Shown: positions 34,354 through 42,802 of the stretch, piece by piece
Numbering within the stretch: position 1 is the stretch's first letter
Layout: each line of letters starts with the position of its first letter
NCBI RefSeq assembly: GCF_000720325.1
Contig: NZ_JOJM01000045.1
Location: 20,438 to 84,437 of the forward strand
From: Streptomyces sp. NRRL B-1347
GTDB taxonomy: Bacteria; Actinomycetota; Actinomycetes; Streptomycetales; Streptomycetaceae
Length of the DNA stretch: 64,000 nt
Reading direction: 5' to 3'
The notes under the pieces: generated by a model
Told to the model about the DNA's origin: nothing
The model's input: only the letters and a program-made list of their open reading frames with translations
Databases searched by the model: none
Position numbers and translations under genes: made by a program

Positions 34354-35736
34354 GTGCCCACCGCTGATCACGCGCTGGCGCCGCCGCCCGCCGCCGCTCC
34401 GCCGTTCCTCACGGTCCTCGCGCCCGCCGTGCGGCGGGCCGCGCCCGTGCTGCCCGTCGTCGCCGTCGTGGCGCTGCTCGCGCTCCCGGTGCCCGCAGGG
34501 GGCTCCGGCGACGGCCCGCAGATCACGGTCGCCGACGTGGCCTCCGGGCTCGTCGTGGTGCTGTGCGTCCTGACCGCCGTGCGCTCCGCGCGGCGCCCGC
34601 TGACACGGACCGCGGCGCTCCTGTTCGGTCTGCCCGTGGTCGGTGTGACGGTCGCCGCGTGCGCCGCGCCGACCGGTGGCGCCGCGCTCGCCGGGGCCGC
34701 CCGCTACCTCCAGGTCTTCGTCCTGGTGCCGCTCGCCGTCCTCTCGCTGCTCCGGGACGGCCGTGACGTACGCCTGGTGGCCTGGTCGTTCGTCGGGCTC
34801 GCGGGGTGGCAAGGCGGGCTCGGCGTGCACCAGTACGCCACCGGGACCGGCGCCTCGTACATGGGCGAGGACATCCGCGCGGTCGGGACCTTCGGGCCGA
34901 CGGACGTCATGGGGATGGCCACCGTCGTGTCCTTCGGAGTGGTCTGCGCCCTCGCCCTCGCCTTCCGCGACGGCGCGCCCCGGCAGCGGGCCGCCGCGGT
35001 CACCTGCGCGGCCCTGCTGCTCGTGCCGCTCGCCCTGTCCTTCAGCCGGGGTGCCTGGATCGCCACGGCGGCGGCCTGCGGCGTGGTCCTGGTGCTCGCC
35101 GGGGTGCGGCGGGCGCTGCGCGTGCTGCTCGCCGCGACCGCCGCGGCCGTGGTCCTCGTCGGCGGCTTCGGAGTGGGCTCGCAGATGCTGCAACAGCGCC
35201 TGGGCAGCATCACCGAAGTCGCCGACGCGCCCGACCAGTCGGTCACCGACCGGTACACGATGTGGGCCGCGTCCGTCGCCATGTGGCGCGAGCGCCCGGT
35301 CACCGGCGTGGGCCTCAAGGGCTTCCCCGAGTACCGCGACAGCCACGCCTCGGTCGCGCTCTCCTCCGGCAGCGACACCGCGGGCGCGGGCCACGGCTTC
35401 GCCCGCCAGCCGCTGCTCTCCCCGCACAACATGTACCTGCTGATCCTCAGCGAGCAGGGGCTGCTCGGCCTGTGCGCCCTCGCGGGCTGCTGGGTGGGCC
35501 TCCTGGTGTGCGGACTGCGCCGCTGGGCCCGCACGCGGGCGCGGCCCGCCGTCGCGGCCGGTGACCGACTCGACTGCGCGCTCCTGGCCTGCGGCCTCCT
35601 CGTGTGGCAGCTGGTCGACTTCCTGTACGCCGACATCGGCGGGCCCTCGACGGTGCTCACGGCCGTCGTCCTCGGGGTCGCCGCCTGGTGGGGGGTCGGC
35701 GACCACATGCGCCGGCGGGAGGTGCCGACGCCATGA
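34354..35736 (+). CDS. O-antigen ligase/polymerase-like membrane protein (Wzy-type)
   Basis: A 460-residue polytopic protein with about eleven to twelve helices. A periplasmic loop contains MWRERPVTGVGLKGFPEY and SPHNMYLLILSEQGLLG, typical of the Wzy_C/O-antigen ligase superfamily. It probably polymerises repeat units on the outer face of the membrane. It starts with GTG six bases after the sugar transferase and ends overlapping the flippase gene (ATGA). Confidence 0.92.
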   Translation: MPTADHALAPPPAAAPPFLTVLAPAVRRAAPVLPVVAVVALLALPVPAGGSGDGPQITVADVASGLVVVLCVLTAVRSARRPLTRTAALLFGLPVVGVTVAACAAPTGGAALAGAARYLQVFVLVPLAVLSLLRDGRDVRLVAWSFVGLAGWQGGLGVHQYATGTGASYMGEDIRAVGTFGPTDVMGMATVVSFGVVCALALAFRDGAPRQRAAAVTCAALLLVPLALSFSRGAWIATAAACGVVLVLAGVRRALRVLLAATAAAVVLVGGFGVGSQMLQQRLGSITEVADAPDQSVTDRYTMWAASVAMWRERPVTGVGLKGFPEYRDSHASVALSSGSDTAGAGHGFARQPLLSPHNMYLLILSEQGLLGLCALAGCWVGLLVCGLRRWARTRARPAVAAGDRLDCALLACGLLVWQLVDFLYADIGGPSTVLTAVVLGVAAWWGVGDHMRRREVPTP

Positions 35737-37484
35737 TCACGGCCTCCGGGGGTGGGGACACGGGAGCACTGCGGGCTCCCGGGGAGGCTCCCGTCGACGT
35801 ACACCCGCGAGCGGATTCCCCCGACGAGGCGGTGCGGGCGGTTCCCGCGGGCTCTGCCGGTCATGGGGCGGTGCCGCCCGCCGACCAGGCAGAGGATCCC
35901 GGTGGCGCCGGACCCGCGCGGGGTGGCAGCTTCCTCGCCAGGGCCGCGCTCGTCACCGCCGCCCTGTCCGTCGCCGGGTCGCTGCTCGGGCTCGCGCGGG
36001 ACCAGGCGCTCGCGCACTTCTTCGGCGCGGGCACCGACACCGACGCCTTCCTGGTGGCCTGGACCGTGCCGGAGATGGCGGCCACGCTCCTCATCGAGGA
36101 CGGCCTGGCCTTCTTCCTCGTACCGGCGTTCAGCCTGGCCCTGGCACAGCGCGGGCGCGGCACGGGGCGCGACCCCGTGCGTGCCCTGGTCGCCGCTTCG
36201 CTGCCCCGGATGTGTCTGTGCTTCGCGGCCGCCGCCCTGGTCCTCGCCCTCGCGGCACCCTGGGTGGTGGCGGCCCTGGCGCCCGGCCTGCCGGACCAGG
36301 GCCTTGCCGTGGACTGCACGCGACTCACGGCGACCTGCGCCTTCTCGTTCGGCCTCGCGGGCTACTGCAGCGCCGCGCTCCGCGCCCACCAGCGCTACAC
36401 CGTGCCCGCCACGATCTACGTCGTCTACAACGCGGCCATCATCGCCACGCTCGCCCTGCTCGCCGCGCGCTGGGGGGTCCGGGCCGCGGCGGCGGGGGTC
36501 GCGGTGGGCGGCGCGCTGATGGTGGTCGCGCAAGTTCCGTCACTGCTGCGGCAGTTGCGGCACGGCCGCGGAACGGGCTCGGCCCGGACCCTTGCCGAGG
36601 CGCCCTCCACGCGGCTGCGGACCACGGTCATCTGGACCGTGCTGCTCTTCGCGCTGTGCCGCCAGTCGCAGGTCCTCATCGAGCGGTTCCTGGCCTCGTC
36701 GCTGCCCGGCGGCGCCATCTCGCACCTGAACTACGCGCAGAAGGTCGCGCAGATGCCGATGGCTCTGGCCCTCATGCTGTGCACCGTCACCTTCCCCGTC
36801 CTGGCCCGGGCGCAGGCCGAGGGGCAGACCCTCAAGGCGCGGGACCGTGTGGAGCGGGACGTCGTGGTGGCCGGGTGCGTGGTGCTGCTCGGCGCGGCCG
36901 CCGTGGTCGCCGGGGCGCACCCGATCATCCAACTCCTCTTCGAGCGCGGCGCGTTCACCTCCGAGGACACCGCCGCCACGGCCTCCGTCATGCGCGTGTA
37001 CTCGATGGGGCTGCTCGGCCACACCCTCGTCGGTGCCCTCGCCCGCTCGTACTTCGCGGGCGGCCGCGTCACCTGGGCGCCGGTGAGCGCGATGGGTCTC
37101 GGCATCGTCGCCACGGCCGGCCTCGGCGTGCTGAGCGTCGGCACCTTCGGGGTGTACGGGATCGCCGCCTCCAACGCCATCGGCATCTGCCTCACCGCCA
37201 CGCTGCTGCTGCGCGGCATGGGTCCGCGCACGGTTCCCATCCGCATCCCCAAGGTCGTCGCGGAGCTCTCCGGGCTCGTCCTCGCCGCCGCCGTCGCGAC
37301 GCTTCTCGGCGCGCTCTGCGCACGCTCACTGACCGCACCGGTACCCGCCCTGCTGGCCTGCGGCCCGACCGTGCTCCTGACCTTCGTCCTGGTGGGCTGG
37401 TCCTTGCGCGTCGGCCCGCTGGTCTCCGCCGTCTCCGCCCTCGGCCCCGCCCTACGAAAGCTGGCTTCGCGTCATGACCGCTGA
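35733..37484 (+). CDS. MurJ/MviN-like lipid-linked oligosaccharide flippase
   Basis: A 583-residue MOP-superfamily transporter with about fourteen membrane helices after a 65-residue hydrophilic N-terminus. ARDQALAHFFGAGTDTDAF and FERGAFTSEDTAAT resemble MurJ motifs. In this operon it more likely flips the undecaprenyl-linked exopolysaccharide unit than lipid II, but that is inference. It overlaps both neighbours, by four bases upstream and eleven downstream. Confidence 0.92.
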   Translation: MITASGGGDTGALRAPGEAPVDVHPRADSPDEAVRAVPAGSAGHGAVPPADQAEDPGGAGPARGGSFLARAALVTAALSVAGSLLGLARDQALAHFFGAGTDTDAFLVAWTVPEMAATLLIEDGLAFFLVPAFSLALAQRGRGTGRDPVRALVAASLPRMCLCFAAAALVLALAAPWVVAALAPGLPDQGLAVDCTRLTATCAFSFGLAGYCSAALRAHQRYTVPATIYVVYNAAIIATLALLAARWGVRAAAAGVAVGGALMVVAQVPSLLRQLRHGRGTGSARTLAEAPSTRLRTTVIWTVLLFALCRQSQVLIERFLASSLPGGAISHLNYAQKVAQMPMALALMLCTVTFPVLARAQAEGQTLKARDRVERDVVVAGCVVLLGAAAVVAGAHPIIQLLFERGAFTSEDTAATASVMRVYSMGLLGHTLVGALARSYFAGGRVTWAPVSAMGLGIVATAGLGVLSVGTFGVYGIAASNAIGICLTATLLLRGMGPRTVPIRIPKVVAELSGLVLAAAVATLLGALCARSLTAPVPALLACGPTVLLTFVLVGWSLRVGPLVSAVSALGPALRKLASRHDR

Positions 37485-38424
37485 CACCAGACCCGCCCCC
37501 CGCGCCGCCTCCACACGGGCGTGGATCGCGATGTACCACTCCGTGGACCGCTGCCCCGACGACCCGTACCAGATCACCGTCACCCCCGAGCGTCTCGACG
37601 CCCAGCTCGCCGGGCTGCGCCGCCGCGGCCTCACCGGGGTGTCCATGGCCGAGCTGCTGCGCGCCCGCACCGAGGGCCGCGCCGACGGGCTCGTCGGCCT
37701 CACCTTCGACGACGGCTACCAGGACTTCGTGGACCACGCCCTGCCGCTGCTCCGCCGCCACGGCTGCACCGCCACGCTCTTCGTCCTGCCCGGGCGCCTG
37801 GACGGGGACAACGCCTGGGACCCGCTGGGCCCGCGCAAGCCCCTGCTCGGCGCCACCGGCATCCGCGCCGCACACGACAGCGGCATGGAGGTGGCCTCGC
37901 ACAGCCTGACCCATGTGGACCTCACGCAGGCCGATGACGAGCAGCTCCAGCACGAGATCGCGGGCAGCCGCACCGCCCTCGTCCAGCTCATCGGCGCTCC
38001 CGTGGACGGCTTCTGCTATCCGTACGGGTACGTCGACACCCGGGTCCGTGACGCGGTCCGTGCGGCCGGGTACCGCTACGCCTGCGCCATCGACCCCGGC
38101 CCCCTCGCCGGGGACTTCACCCTGCCGCGCGTCCACATCGGGCAGCGGGACATCGGCGTACGACTGTGGCTCAAGGAGCGGCTGAACCGCAGGCGGGGAA
38201 GGATGCTGCCGACGGCGGGGGGCTCTTCGGCGGGGGTGCCCTGCGGGCATGTTTCACGTGAAACAGCCCCACGTGTTTCACGTGAAACCACGCCGCGTGT
38301 TCCACGTGAAACATCGGCCGGTGCGTCGGCCGACCCTCACGGCACCCCGAACGCCCGCGACACGTCAAACTCTCGTGGTACGTCCACCACAGCGGCCGCA
38401 CCCCCCGGGGCGGTGAAACCGTGA
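37474..38424 (+). CDS. polysaccharide deacetylase (NodB/CE4) with parS-bearing tail
   Basis: A 316-residue enzyme of carbohydrate esterase family 4. The NodB motifs are visible: TFDDGY with Asp79-Asp80 and SHSLTH with His143 and His147, giving the metal triad, and PYGYVDTRV. It has no obvious signal peptide. The catalytic part ends near residue 245; the last 70 residues are low-complexity. Within that tail, HVSRET, RVSRET and RVPRET (259-280) are encoded by three parS-like palindromes spaced 24 bp apart. The stop overlaps the next gene (GTGA). Likely substrate is an N-acetylated sugar of the exopolysaccharide. Confidence 0.93.
   Translation: MTADTRPAPRAASTRAWIAMYHSVDRCPDDPYQITVTPERLDAQLAGLRRRGLTGVSMAELLRARTEGRADGLVGLTFDDGYQDFVDHALPLLRRHGCTATLFVLPGRLDGDNAWDPLGPRKPLLGATGIRAAHDSGMEVASHSLTHVDLTQADDEQLQHEIAGSRTALVQLIGAPVDGFCYPYGYVDTRVRDAVRAAGYRYACAIDPGPLAGDFTLPRVHIGQRDIGVRLWLKERLNRRRGRMLPTAGGSSAGVPCGHVSRETAPRVSRETTPRVPRETSAGASADPHGTPNARDTSNSRGTSTTAAAPPGAVKP
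38250..38265. other. parS site 1 (perfect)
   Basis: TGTTTCACGTGAAACA is a perfect 16-bp parS palindrome, the ParB-binding sequence. It lies inside the deacetylase coding frame as H-V-S-R-E-T. Confidence 0.92.
38274..38289. other. parS site 2 (15/16)
   Basis: TGTTTCACGTGAAACC starts exactly 24 bp after site 1 and differs from the consensus at the last base. It contains the core 14-mer GTTTCACGTGAAAC intact. Confidence 0.9.
38298..38313. other. parS site 3
   Basis: TGTTCCACGTGAAACA starts exactly 24 bp after site 2. It fits TGTTNCACGTGAAACA fully. Confidence 0.9.
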
Positions 38425-39569
38425 GGGCCCTGCACGTCATCACCGGCCTCGGCATGGGCGGCGCCGAGCAGCAACTGCGGTTGCTGCTGCGGCACTTGCC
38501 CGCCAGCTGCGATGTCGTCACGCTCACCAACCCCGGCTCGGTCGCCCGCCAGATCATGGCCGAGGGCACCCGCGTCACCCACCTCGGCATGACCGGCAAC
38601 CGCGATCTGTCCGCTCTGCCCCGCCTCACCAAGCTGATCCGCGCAGGGCACTACGACGTGGTCCACACCCATCTGTACCGGGCCTGTCTGTACGGCCGGA
38701 TCGCCGCCCGCATCGCGGGCGTTCGCGCGGTGGTGGCCACCGAGCACTCGCTGGGCGAGTCACAGATGGAGGGACGCCCCCTGACGGGCGGCGTGCGCGC
38801 CCTGTACCTCGCCGGGGAACGCCTCGGCCGCGTCACCGTCGCCGTATCGCCCGCCGTCGCCCGGCGCCTGCACCGCTGGGGCGTGCCCCGGCAGCGCATC
38901 AGCGTCGTACCGAACGGCATCGACGCGGACCGCTTCCGCTACGACCCCGCCACCCGCGCGACCGCCCGTCGCCGCCTGGACCTGCCGGAAGACGCTTATG
39001 TCGTCGGGGGAGTGGGCCGCCTCACGCCCGGCAAGCGCTTCGACGTGCTGCTGCGCGCCGTCGCCCAGCTCCCGGGAGACGTCGTGGCCGTCCTCGTCGG
39101 CACGGGGCCGCAGGAGGCCGAGCTGCGGGGCCTCGCCGAGCGGCTGCGGATCACGGGCCGCGTGCGGTTCGCGGGGGAGGCCCGGCACGAGCCCGACGTC
39201 ACCCCGTCGGACGGCACCGACCTGCCCGCGCTCCTGTCGGCCATGGACGCGCTCGCCTCGCCGTCGCCCGAGGAGGCCTTCGGGCTCGCTCTCCTGGAGG
39301 GCCTGGCCAGCGGGCTTCCCGTGCTCTACGCCGACTGCCCGGCCATCGACGCCCGGCCCTGCGCCGAGCGCGGCCTCGCCATGCCCTGCGCGAGCGACCC
39401 GGACTCCCTCGCCCGTGCCCTGCACACGCTGCGCCCGCGCGGCACCGCGGCCCGCACGGCACCGCCCGCCGCCCACCACTACAGCATCGCCCGCAGCGCC
39501 GGGCAGCTGATGAACGTCTATGAGTCGGCCCTCTCCGGCTCGACCTCTGAGGTGACCTTCGATGCGTAA
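38421..39569 (+). CDS. glycosyltransferase family 4 (EPS operon, second)
   Basis: A 382-residue GT-B enzyme. The start MRALHVITGLGMGGAEQQL is the classical acceptor-domain signature; VVPNGIDADRF, GGVGRLTPGKRFDVLLRAV and SPSPEEAFGLALLEGLASGLPV form the donor site. It is expected to add a sugar to the lipid-linked repeat. The GTG start overlaps the deacetylase stop; the end overlaps the chain-length gene by eight bases. Confidence 0.93.
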   Translation: MRALHVITGLGMGGAEQQLRLLLRHLPASCDVVTLTNPGSVARQIMAEGTRVTHLGMTGNRDLSALPRLTKLIRAGHYDVVHTHLYRACLYGRIAARIAGVRAVVATEHSLGESQMEGRPLTGGVRALYLAGERLGRVTVAVSPAVARRLHRWGVPRQRISVVPNGIDADRFRYDPATRATARRRLDLPEDAYVVGGVGRLTPGKRFDVLLRAVAQLPGDVVAVLVGTGPQEAELRGLAERLRITGRVRFAGEARHEPDVTPSDGTDLPALLSAMDALASPSPEEAFGLALLEGLASGLPVLYADCPAIDARPCAERGLAMPCASDPDSLARALHTLRPRGTAARTAPPAAHHYSIARSAGQLMNVYESALSGSTSEVTFDA

Positions 39570-40206
39570 CCCCTTCCCCGCCCGGCTCGACGGCGCTCGC
39601 GCCCGACTGACCCGGCTGCCGCGCTGGTGGCCCCTGCCCGCCTGCGCGCTGCTCGGCGCCACCGCGGGCGGCGCGTACGGCGTCCTGCAGACCCCGCAGT
39701 ACTCGGCGACCAGCTACGTCATCGCCGTACCGCAGGACCGCTCGGACCCGGCGGCGGCGCTCGGCTACGCGCAGGCCTACGGCCGGGTCGCGACCCAGCT
39801 GGCCGTCCTCGGCGACGCCCAGGTCGCGGCGGGCATGTCGGCCACGCGGCTCAAGGACAGCGTGCGCGTGGCGACCTCGCCGGACGCGCCGATGATCGCC
39901 ATCACCGCGTCCTCGTCCCACCCGGGCGAGGCCGCGCTCACCGCCAACGCCGTGGCCCGCTCCCTCACGGTCAGCGCCAACCACGCCAAGAAGAGCACCC
40001 AGATCAAACTCCTTCCGTTCTCCCGCGCGCTGCGGCCCACCGCGCCCTCGTCGGTGTCGACGCCGGTCAGCGCCCTGGTCGGCACCAGCGCGGGCGGCCT
40101 CCTCGGCGGACTCGCCCTCCTGGTGCGGCCCCGGCGCCCCGCGGCCCGTGCGGGCACGGCGGCCGTGCCCGCGCCGACGCCGGTCCTGGCCGGGGACGCG
40201 GTGTGA
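39562..40206 (+). CDS. Wzz-like chain-length/lipopolysaccharide biosynthesis protein
   Basis: A 214-residue membrane protein. One helix (about 24-44) is followed by an extracellular helical region with QYSATSYVIAV and a second helix (about 170-190). The layout matches polysaccharide co-polymerases (Wzz/GumC type) lacking a tyrosine-kinase domain; no kinase gene is adjacent. It should control polymer length with the Wzy-type polymerase. Confidence 0.85.
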   Translation: MRNPFPARLDGARARLTRLPRWWPLPACALLGATAGGAYGVLQTPQYSATSYVIAVPQDRSDPAAALGYAQAYGRVATQLAVLGDAQVAAGMSATRLKDSVRVATSPDAPMIAITASSSHPGEAALTANAVARSLTVSANHAKKSTQIKLLPFSRALRPTAPSSVSTPVSALVGTSAGGLLGGLALLVRPRRPAARAGTAAVPAPTPVLAGDAV

Positions 40207-41318
40207 CGGCGGCGGGCAGACGGATGACCGTGGAACTCTGCGTACGGGAAGAGGAGTTCGAGCGCCTGGGCGCGCCGTGGGGACGGCTCTACCGGTCGTG
40301 CCACGCGGCGACGCCGTTCCAGAGCCACGCCTGGCTGTCCTCCTGGTGGCAGTCGTACGGCACGCGGGGACGGCTGCGGGTCCTGCTGGTCCGGGACGGC
40401 GAGGAACTGGTCGCGGCCGCGCCCCTCATGCGGTCGCGCGGTCCGCTGCCCGTGCTCACGCCGCTGGGCGGCGCCATCTCCGACTTCACCGACGTCCTGC
40501 TCGACGAGGCGGCGGGGGACGGCCTGCGCGCCCTGACCGAAGGCCTCGCGGGTCTGGCGCGCGGCGCCCTGCTCGACTTCCGCGAGGTCCGCCCGGGCGG
40601 CTGCGTGGAGCGTGTGTACGCGCGCTGGCGCGGGCCGCGCCACGTCGTGGACGACTCGCCCTGCCTCGAACTCCCGCCGCTGCCCATGGAAGAGCTGCTC
40701 GCCCGGCTGCCGACGCCCCGGGCCCAGCGCACCCGCGCCAAGCTGCGCAAACTCGCGAAGCTCGGCGTGGAGTCACACGTCGTACCCGCGGAGGACGTAC
40801 CGGAGTCCCTGCGGACGCTGCTGCGGCTCCACCAACTCCAGTGGCAGGGGCGGAAGGTGACGAGCGAGCACCTGCGGCCGCGCTTCCGCGAGCACCTGAT
40901 CCGGTCGGTGCGGCCCATGGTGGCCGCGGGCGAGGCGGTCGTCACCGAGTTCCGTCTGGACGGCGAGGTGATGGCGGCGGACCTGACGCTCCTGTCCGGC
41001 GGTCTGGCCGGGGGCTATCTGTACGGCGCGCATCCGCTGCTGCGGGAGCGCAAGGCGGACGTGGCGACCATGCTCCTGGACGCCTGCACCCGGCACACCG
41101 CGGGCGAACGGCCCCGCACGCTCAGCCTGTTGCGCGGCACCGAGCCCTACAAGCGGCACTGGCGGCCCGACCCGGTCGTCAACCGCCGCTATCTGCTGGC
41201 CCGTACCGGCACGGCCCCGCTGCTCGCCGCGGCCGCCACCTCGGCGGCCGCCCGCCGCTGGGGCAAGCGGGCGCTCGACGCCCGGCGTGAGCGTCGCGGT
41301 GACGCGGCCCCCGAGTAG
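40203..41318 (+). CDS. GNAT/FemAB-like N-acyltransferase
   Basis: A 371-residue soluble protein with the duplicated GNAT fold of the BioF2-like/FemAB group. Seen are TPFQSHAWLSSWWQSYG near the N-terminus, a basic helix (RAQRTRAKLRKLAKLG) and GGYLYGAHPLLRERKADVATMLL with FYRAT-like FLDGEVMAADLTL upstream. Family members in polysaccharide clusters acylate amino sugars, which would fit the deacetylase in this operon. The GTG start overlaps the upstream stop by four bases; ATG 40224 is an alternative. Confidence 0.9.
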   Translation: MTAAGRRMTVELCVREEEFERLGAPWGRLYRSCHAATPFQSHAWLSSWWQSYGTRGRLRVLLVRDGEELVAAAPLMRSRGPLPVLTPLGGAISDFTDVLLDEAAGDGLRALTEGLAGLARGALLDFREVRPGGCVERVYARWRGPRHVVDDSPCLELPPLPMEELLARLPTPRAQRTRAKLRKLAKLGVESHVVPAEDVPESLRTLLRLHQLQWQGRKVTSEHLRPRFREHLIRSVRPMVAAGEAVVTEFRLDGEVMAADLTLLSGGLAGGYLYGAHPLLRERKADVATMLLDACTRHTAGERPRTLSLLRGTEPYKRHWRPDPVVNRRYLLARTGTAPLLAAAATSAAARRWGKRALDARRERRGDAAPE

Positions 41319-41352
41319 GTCCGCGCCACCGCGACCGATCGTGCGGCCCGCC

Positions 41353-42675
41353 TCAGCGGTCCCTGCGCCACCAGTCGAAGCGCAGGCACAGCTTGCCTCC
41401 CAGCCAGTACTCGACCCAGTCGCCCAGGTCCAGCGGCGAGCACGCGGCCGGTGTCGGCTCGGTCGGCTCGGGCGGCGTGTCCCCGCGTCCGGTGAGGAGT
41501 TCGCGGTAGACCCGCGAGGACTTGGGGTTGGTGGAGCACTGCCACACACCGTGTGGGCAGTAGTCGGTGATGGTGTTGTAGAGCGGCTCCTTCTCGTCCA
41601 TCCAGGCCAGCATGCGGCGCATGTACTCCGCGTTGTCGCCGTTGCGGAACAGGCCCCACTCGGGATACGAGATGGCCTTCTTGTGCTCCGCCGCGAACTC
41701 GACGTGGTGCTGGAGCCCGTACGGCTCGCTCACCTGCTCGTCGAACGCCATGCCCCGCGGCTGGTCGTACGAGTCCATGCCGATGATGTCGACGACGTCG
41801 TCACCGGGGTAGCACTCGGTCCAGGGAACGGCGTCCCGGCCGCGGCTCGGCGTGAAGTCGAACTTGAACTTCTGCCCCGGCACCGCGCGCATGGCCGTGA
41901 CGATGCGCTTCCAGTACGCCTTCCAGGACGCCGGGTCGGGAGCGCACCGGTGCGTGTACGTGATGCCGTTCATCTCCCAGCCGAGGACGAGGACCGTGTC
42001 CGGCACCCCGAGGTCGACCAGGCGCCGCGCGAGCACCCGGTAGTGCTCGTCGAACTCGCCCGCCGCGCCCCGGCGCAGCAGCGAGCGCACCGCGTAGTCG
42101 CCGACGCCCTCCTCGTTGCGGTCGAGCATCGGCACGTTCAGCACGAAGAGCCGGTCGTCCCGCTCCTTGCGCCAGTCCGCCCAGCTCTCCAGGAAGGTGG
42201 GCGCGCCCTCGATGTTGCTCCACCGGTCCCCCGGCAGGTACGTGTGCCCGACCCGCAGCTTCGCGCCGCCGAGCCACTGGCTGAGCTCCTCGATCCGGCG
42301 GGGGCCGCGCGAGCCGTAGTCGACGTACGCGCCGAAGTTGCTCACCCGGGCGCTGTCGGCGGGCGACGGCACGGCGGGCGCGGCGGGCGGCTGGGGAGCG
42401 GCGGGGCTCGCGGGGACGGGGCTGGCAGGGCTCACGGGGGTGGCCGGAGTCGTCGGCGTCTCGGGAGCCGCCGGGGTTGCCGGGGTCGCGGGAGTCGCTG
42501 GGGTCGCGGGAGTCGCGGGAGCGGCCGGCACGGGCGGGGCGGGCGGCGGCGGTTCGTCGGCGCGCCGGACATCCACCGTGTACCCCGGCCCGGCGGCCAG
42601 CACGGCCGACATAATGACTCCGGCGGCGATAAAGACCGCGCGTTTACCGCGTCGATGACTGTGTCGGGTCCTCAT
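41353..42675 (-). CDS. secreted GH26-like glycoside hydrolase with PATP linker
   Basis: A 440-residue secreted enzyme. The signal helix (about 12-30) is followed by an extended Pro/Ala/Thr linker with tandem ATP units (about 42-105) and a TIM-barrel catalytic domain. The likely acid/base is Glu234 (LGWEMNG) and the nucleophile Glu339 (YPEWGLF), as in GH26. A Cys-containing C-terminus follows. It is convergent with the exopolysaccharide operon, so it could trim or release that polymer (inference). Confidence 0.88.
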   Translation of the reverse strand: MRTRHSHRRGKRAVFIAAGVIMSAVLAAGPGYTVDVRRADEPPPPAPPVPAAPATPATPATPATPATPAAPETPTTPATPVSPASPVPASPAAPQPPAAPAVPSPADSARVSNFGAYVDYGSRGPRRIEELSQWLGGAKLRVGHTYLPGDRWSNIEGAPTFLESWADWRKERDDRLFVLNVPMLDRNEEGVGDYAVRSLLRRGAAGEFDEHYRVLARRLVDLGVPDTVLVLGWEMNGITYTHRCAPDPASWKAYWKRIVTAMRAVPGQKFKFDFTPSRGRDAVPWTECYPGDDVVDIIGMDSYDQPRGMAFDEQVSEPYGLQHHVEFAAEHKKAISYPEWGLFRNGDNAEYMRRMLAWMDEKEPLYNTITDYCPHGVWQCSTNPKSSRVYRELLTGRGDTPPEPTEPTPAACSPLDLGDWVEYWLGGKLCLRFDWWRRDR

Positions 42676-42802
42676 GCCTGCTCCTCGATTCCGCCCCCGC
42701 CTACTGACGCTCAGTCATTTTTATGTTTATTGCGCCAATCGAGCTTCTAACCCTCCGCGCCGACAGATCGCCCCTTTGGGCGATCGAACAGTAAGGGCGA
42801 AA

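Noticed and set aside
32827..35706. 959-residue minus-strand open frame across the EPS genes
   Set aside because: It spans two clear plus-strand genes and translates to Arg/Gly/His low complexity.
38250..38313. CRISPR-like array
   Set aside because: Repeats are palindromic 16-mers with 8-bp near-identical gaps inside a coding frame, matching parS rather than a CRISPR.
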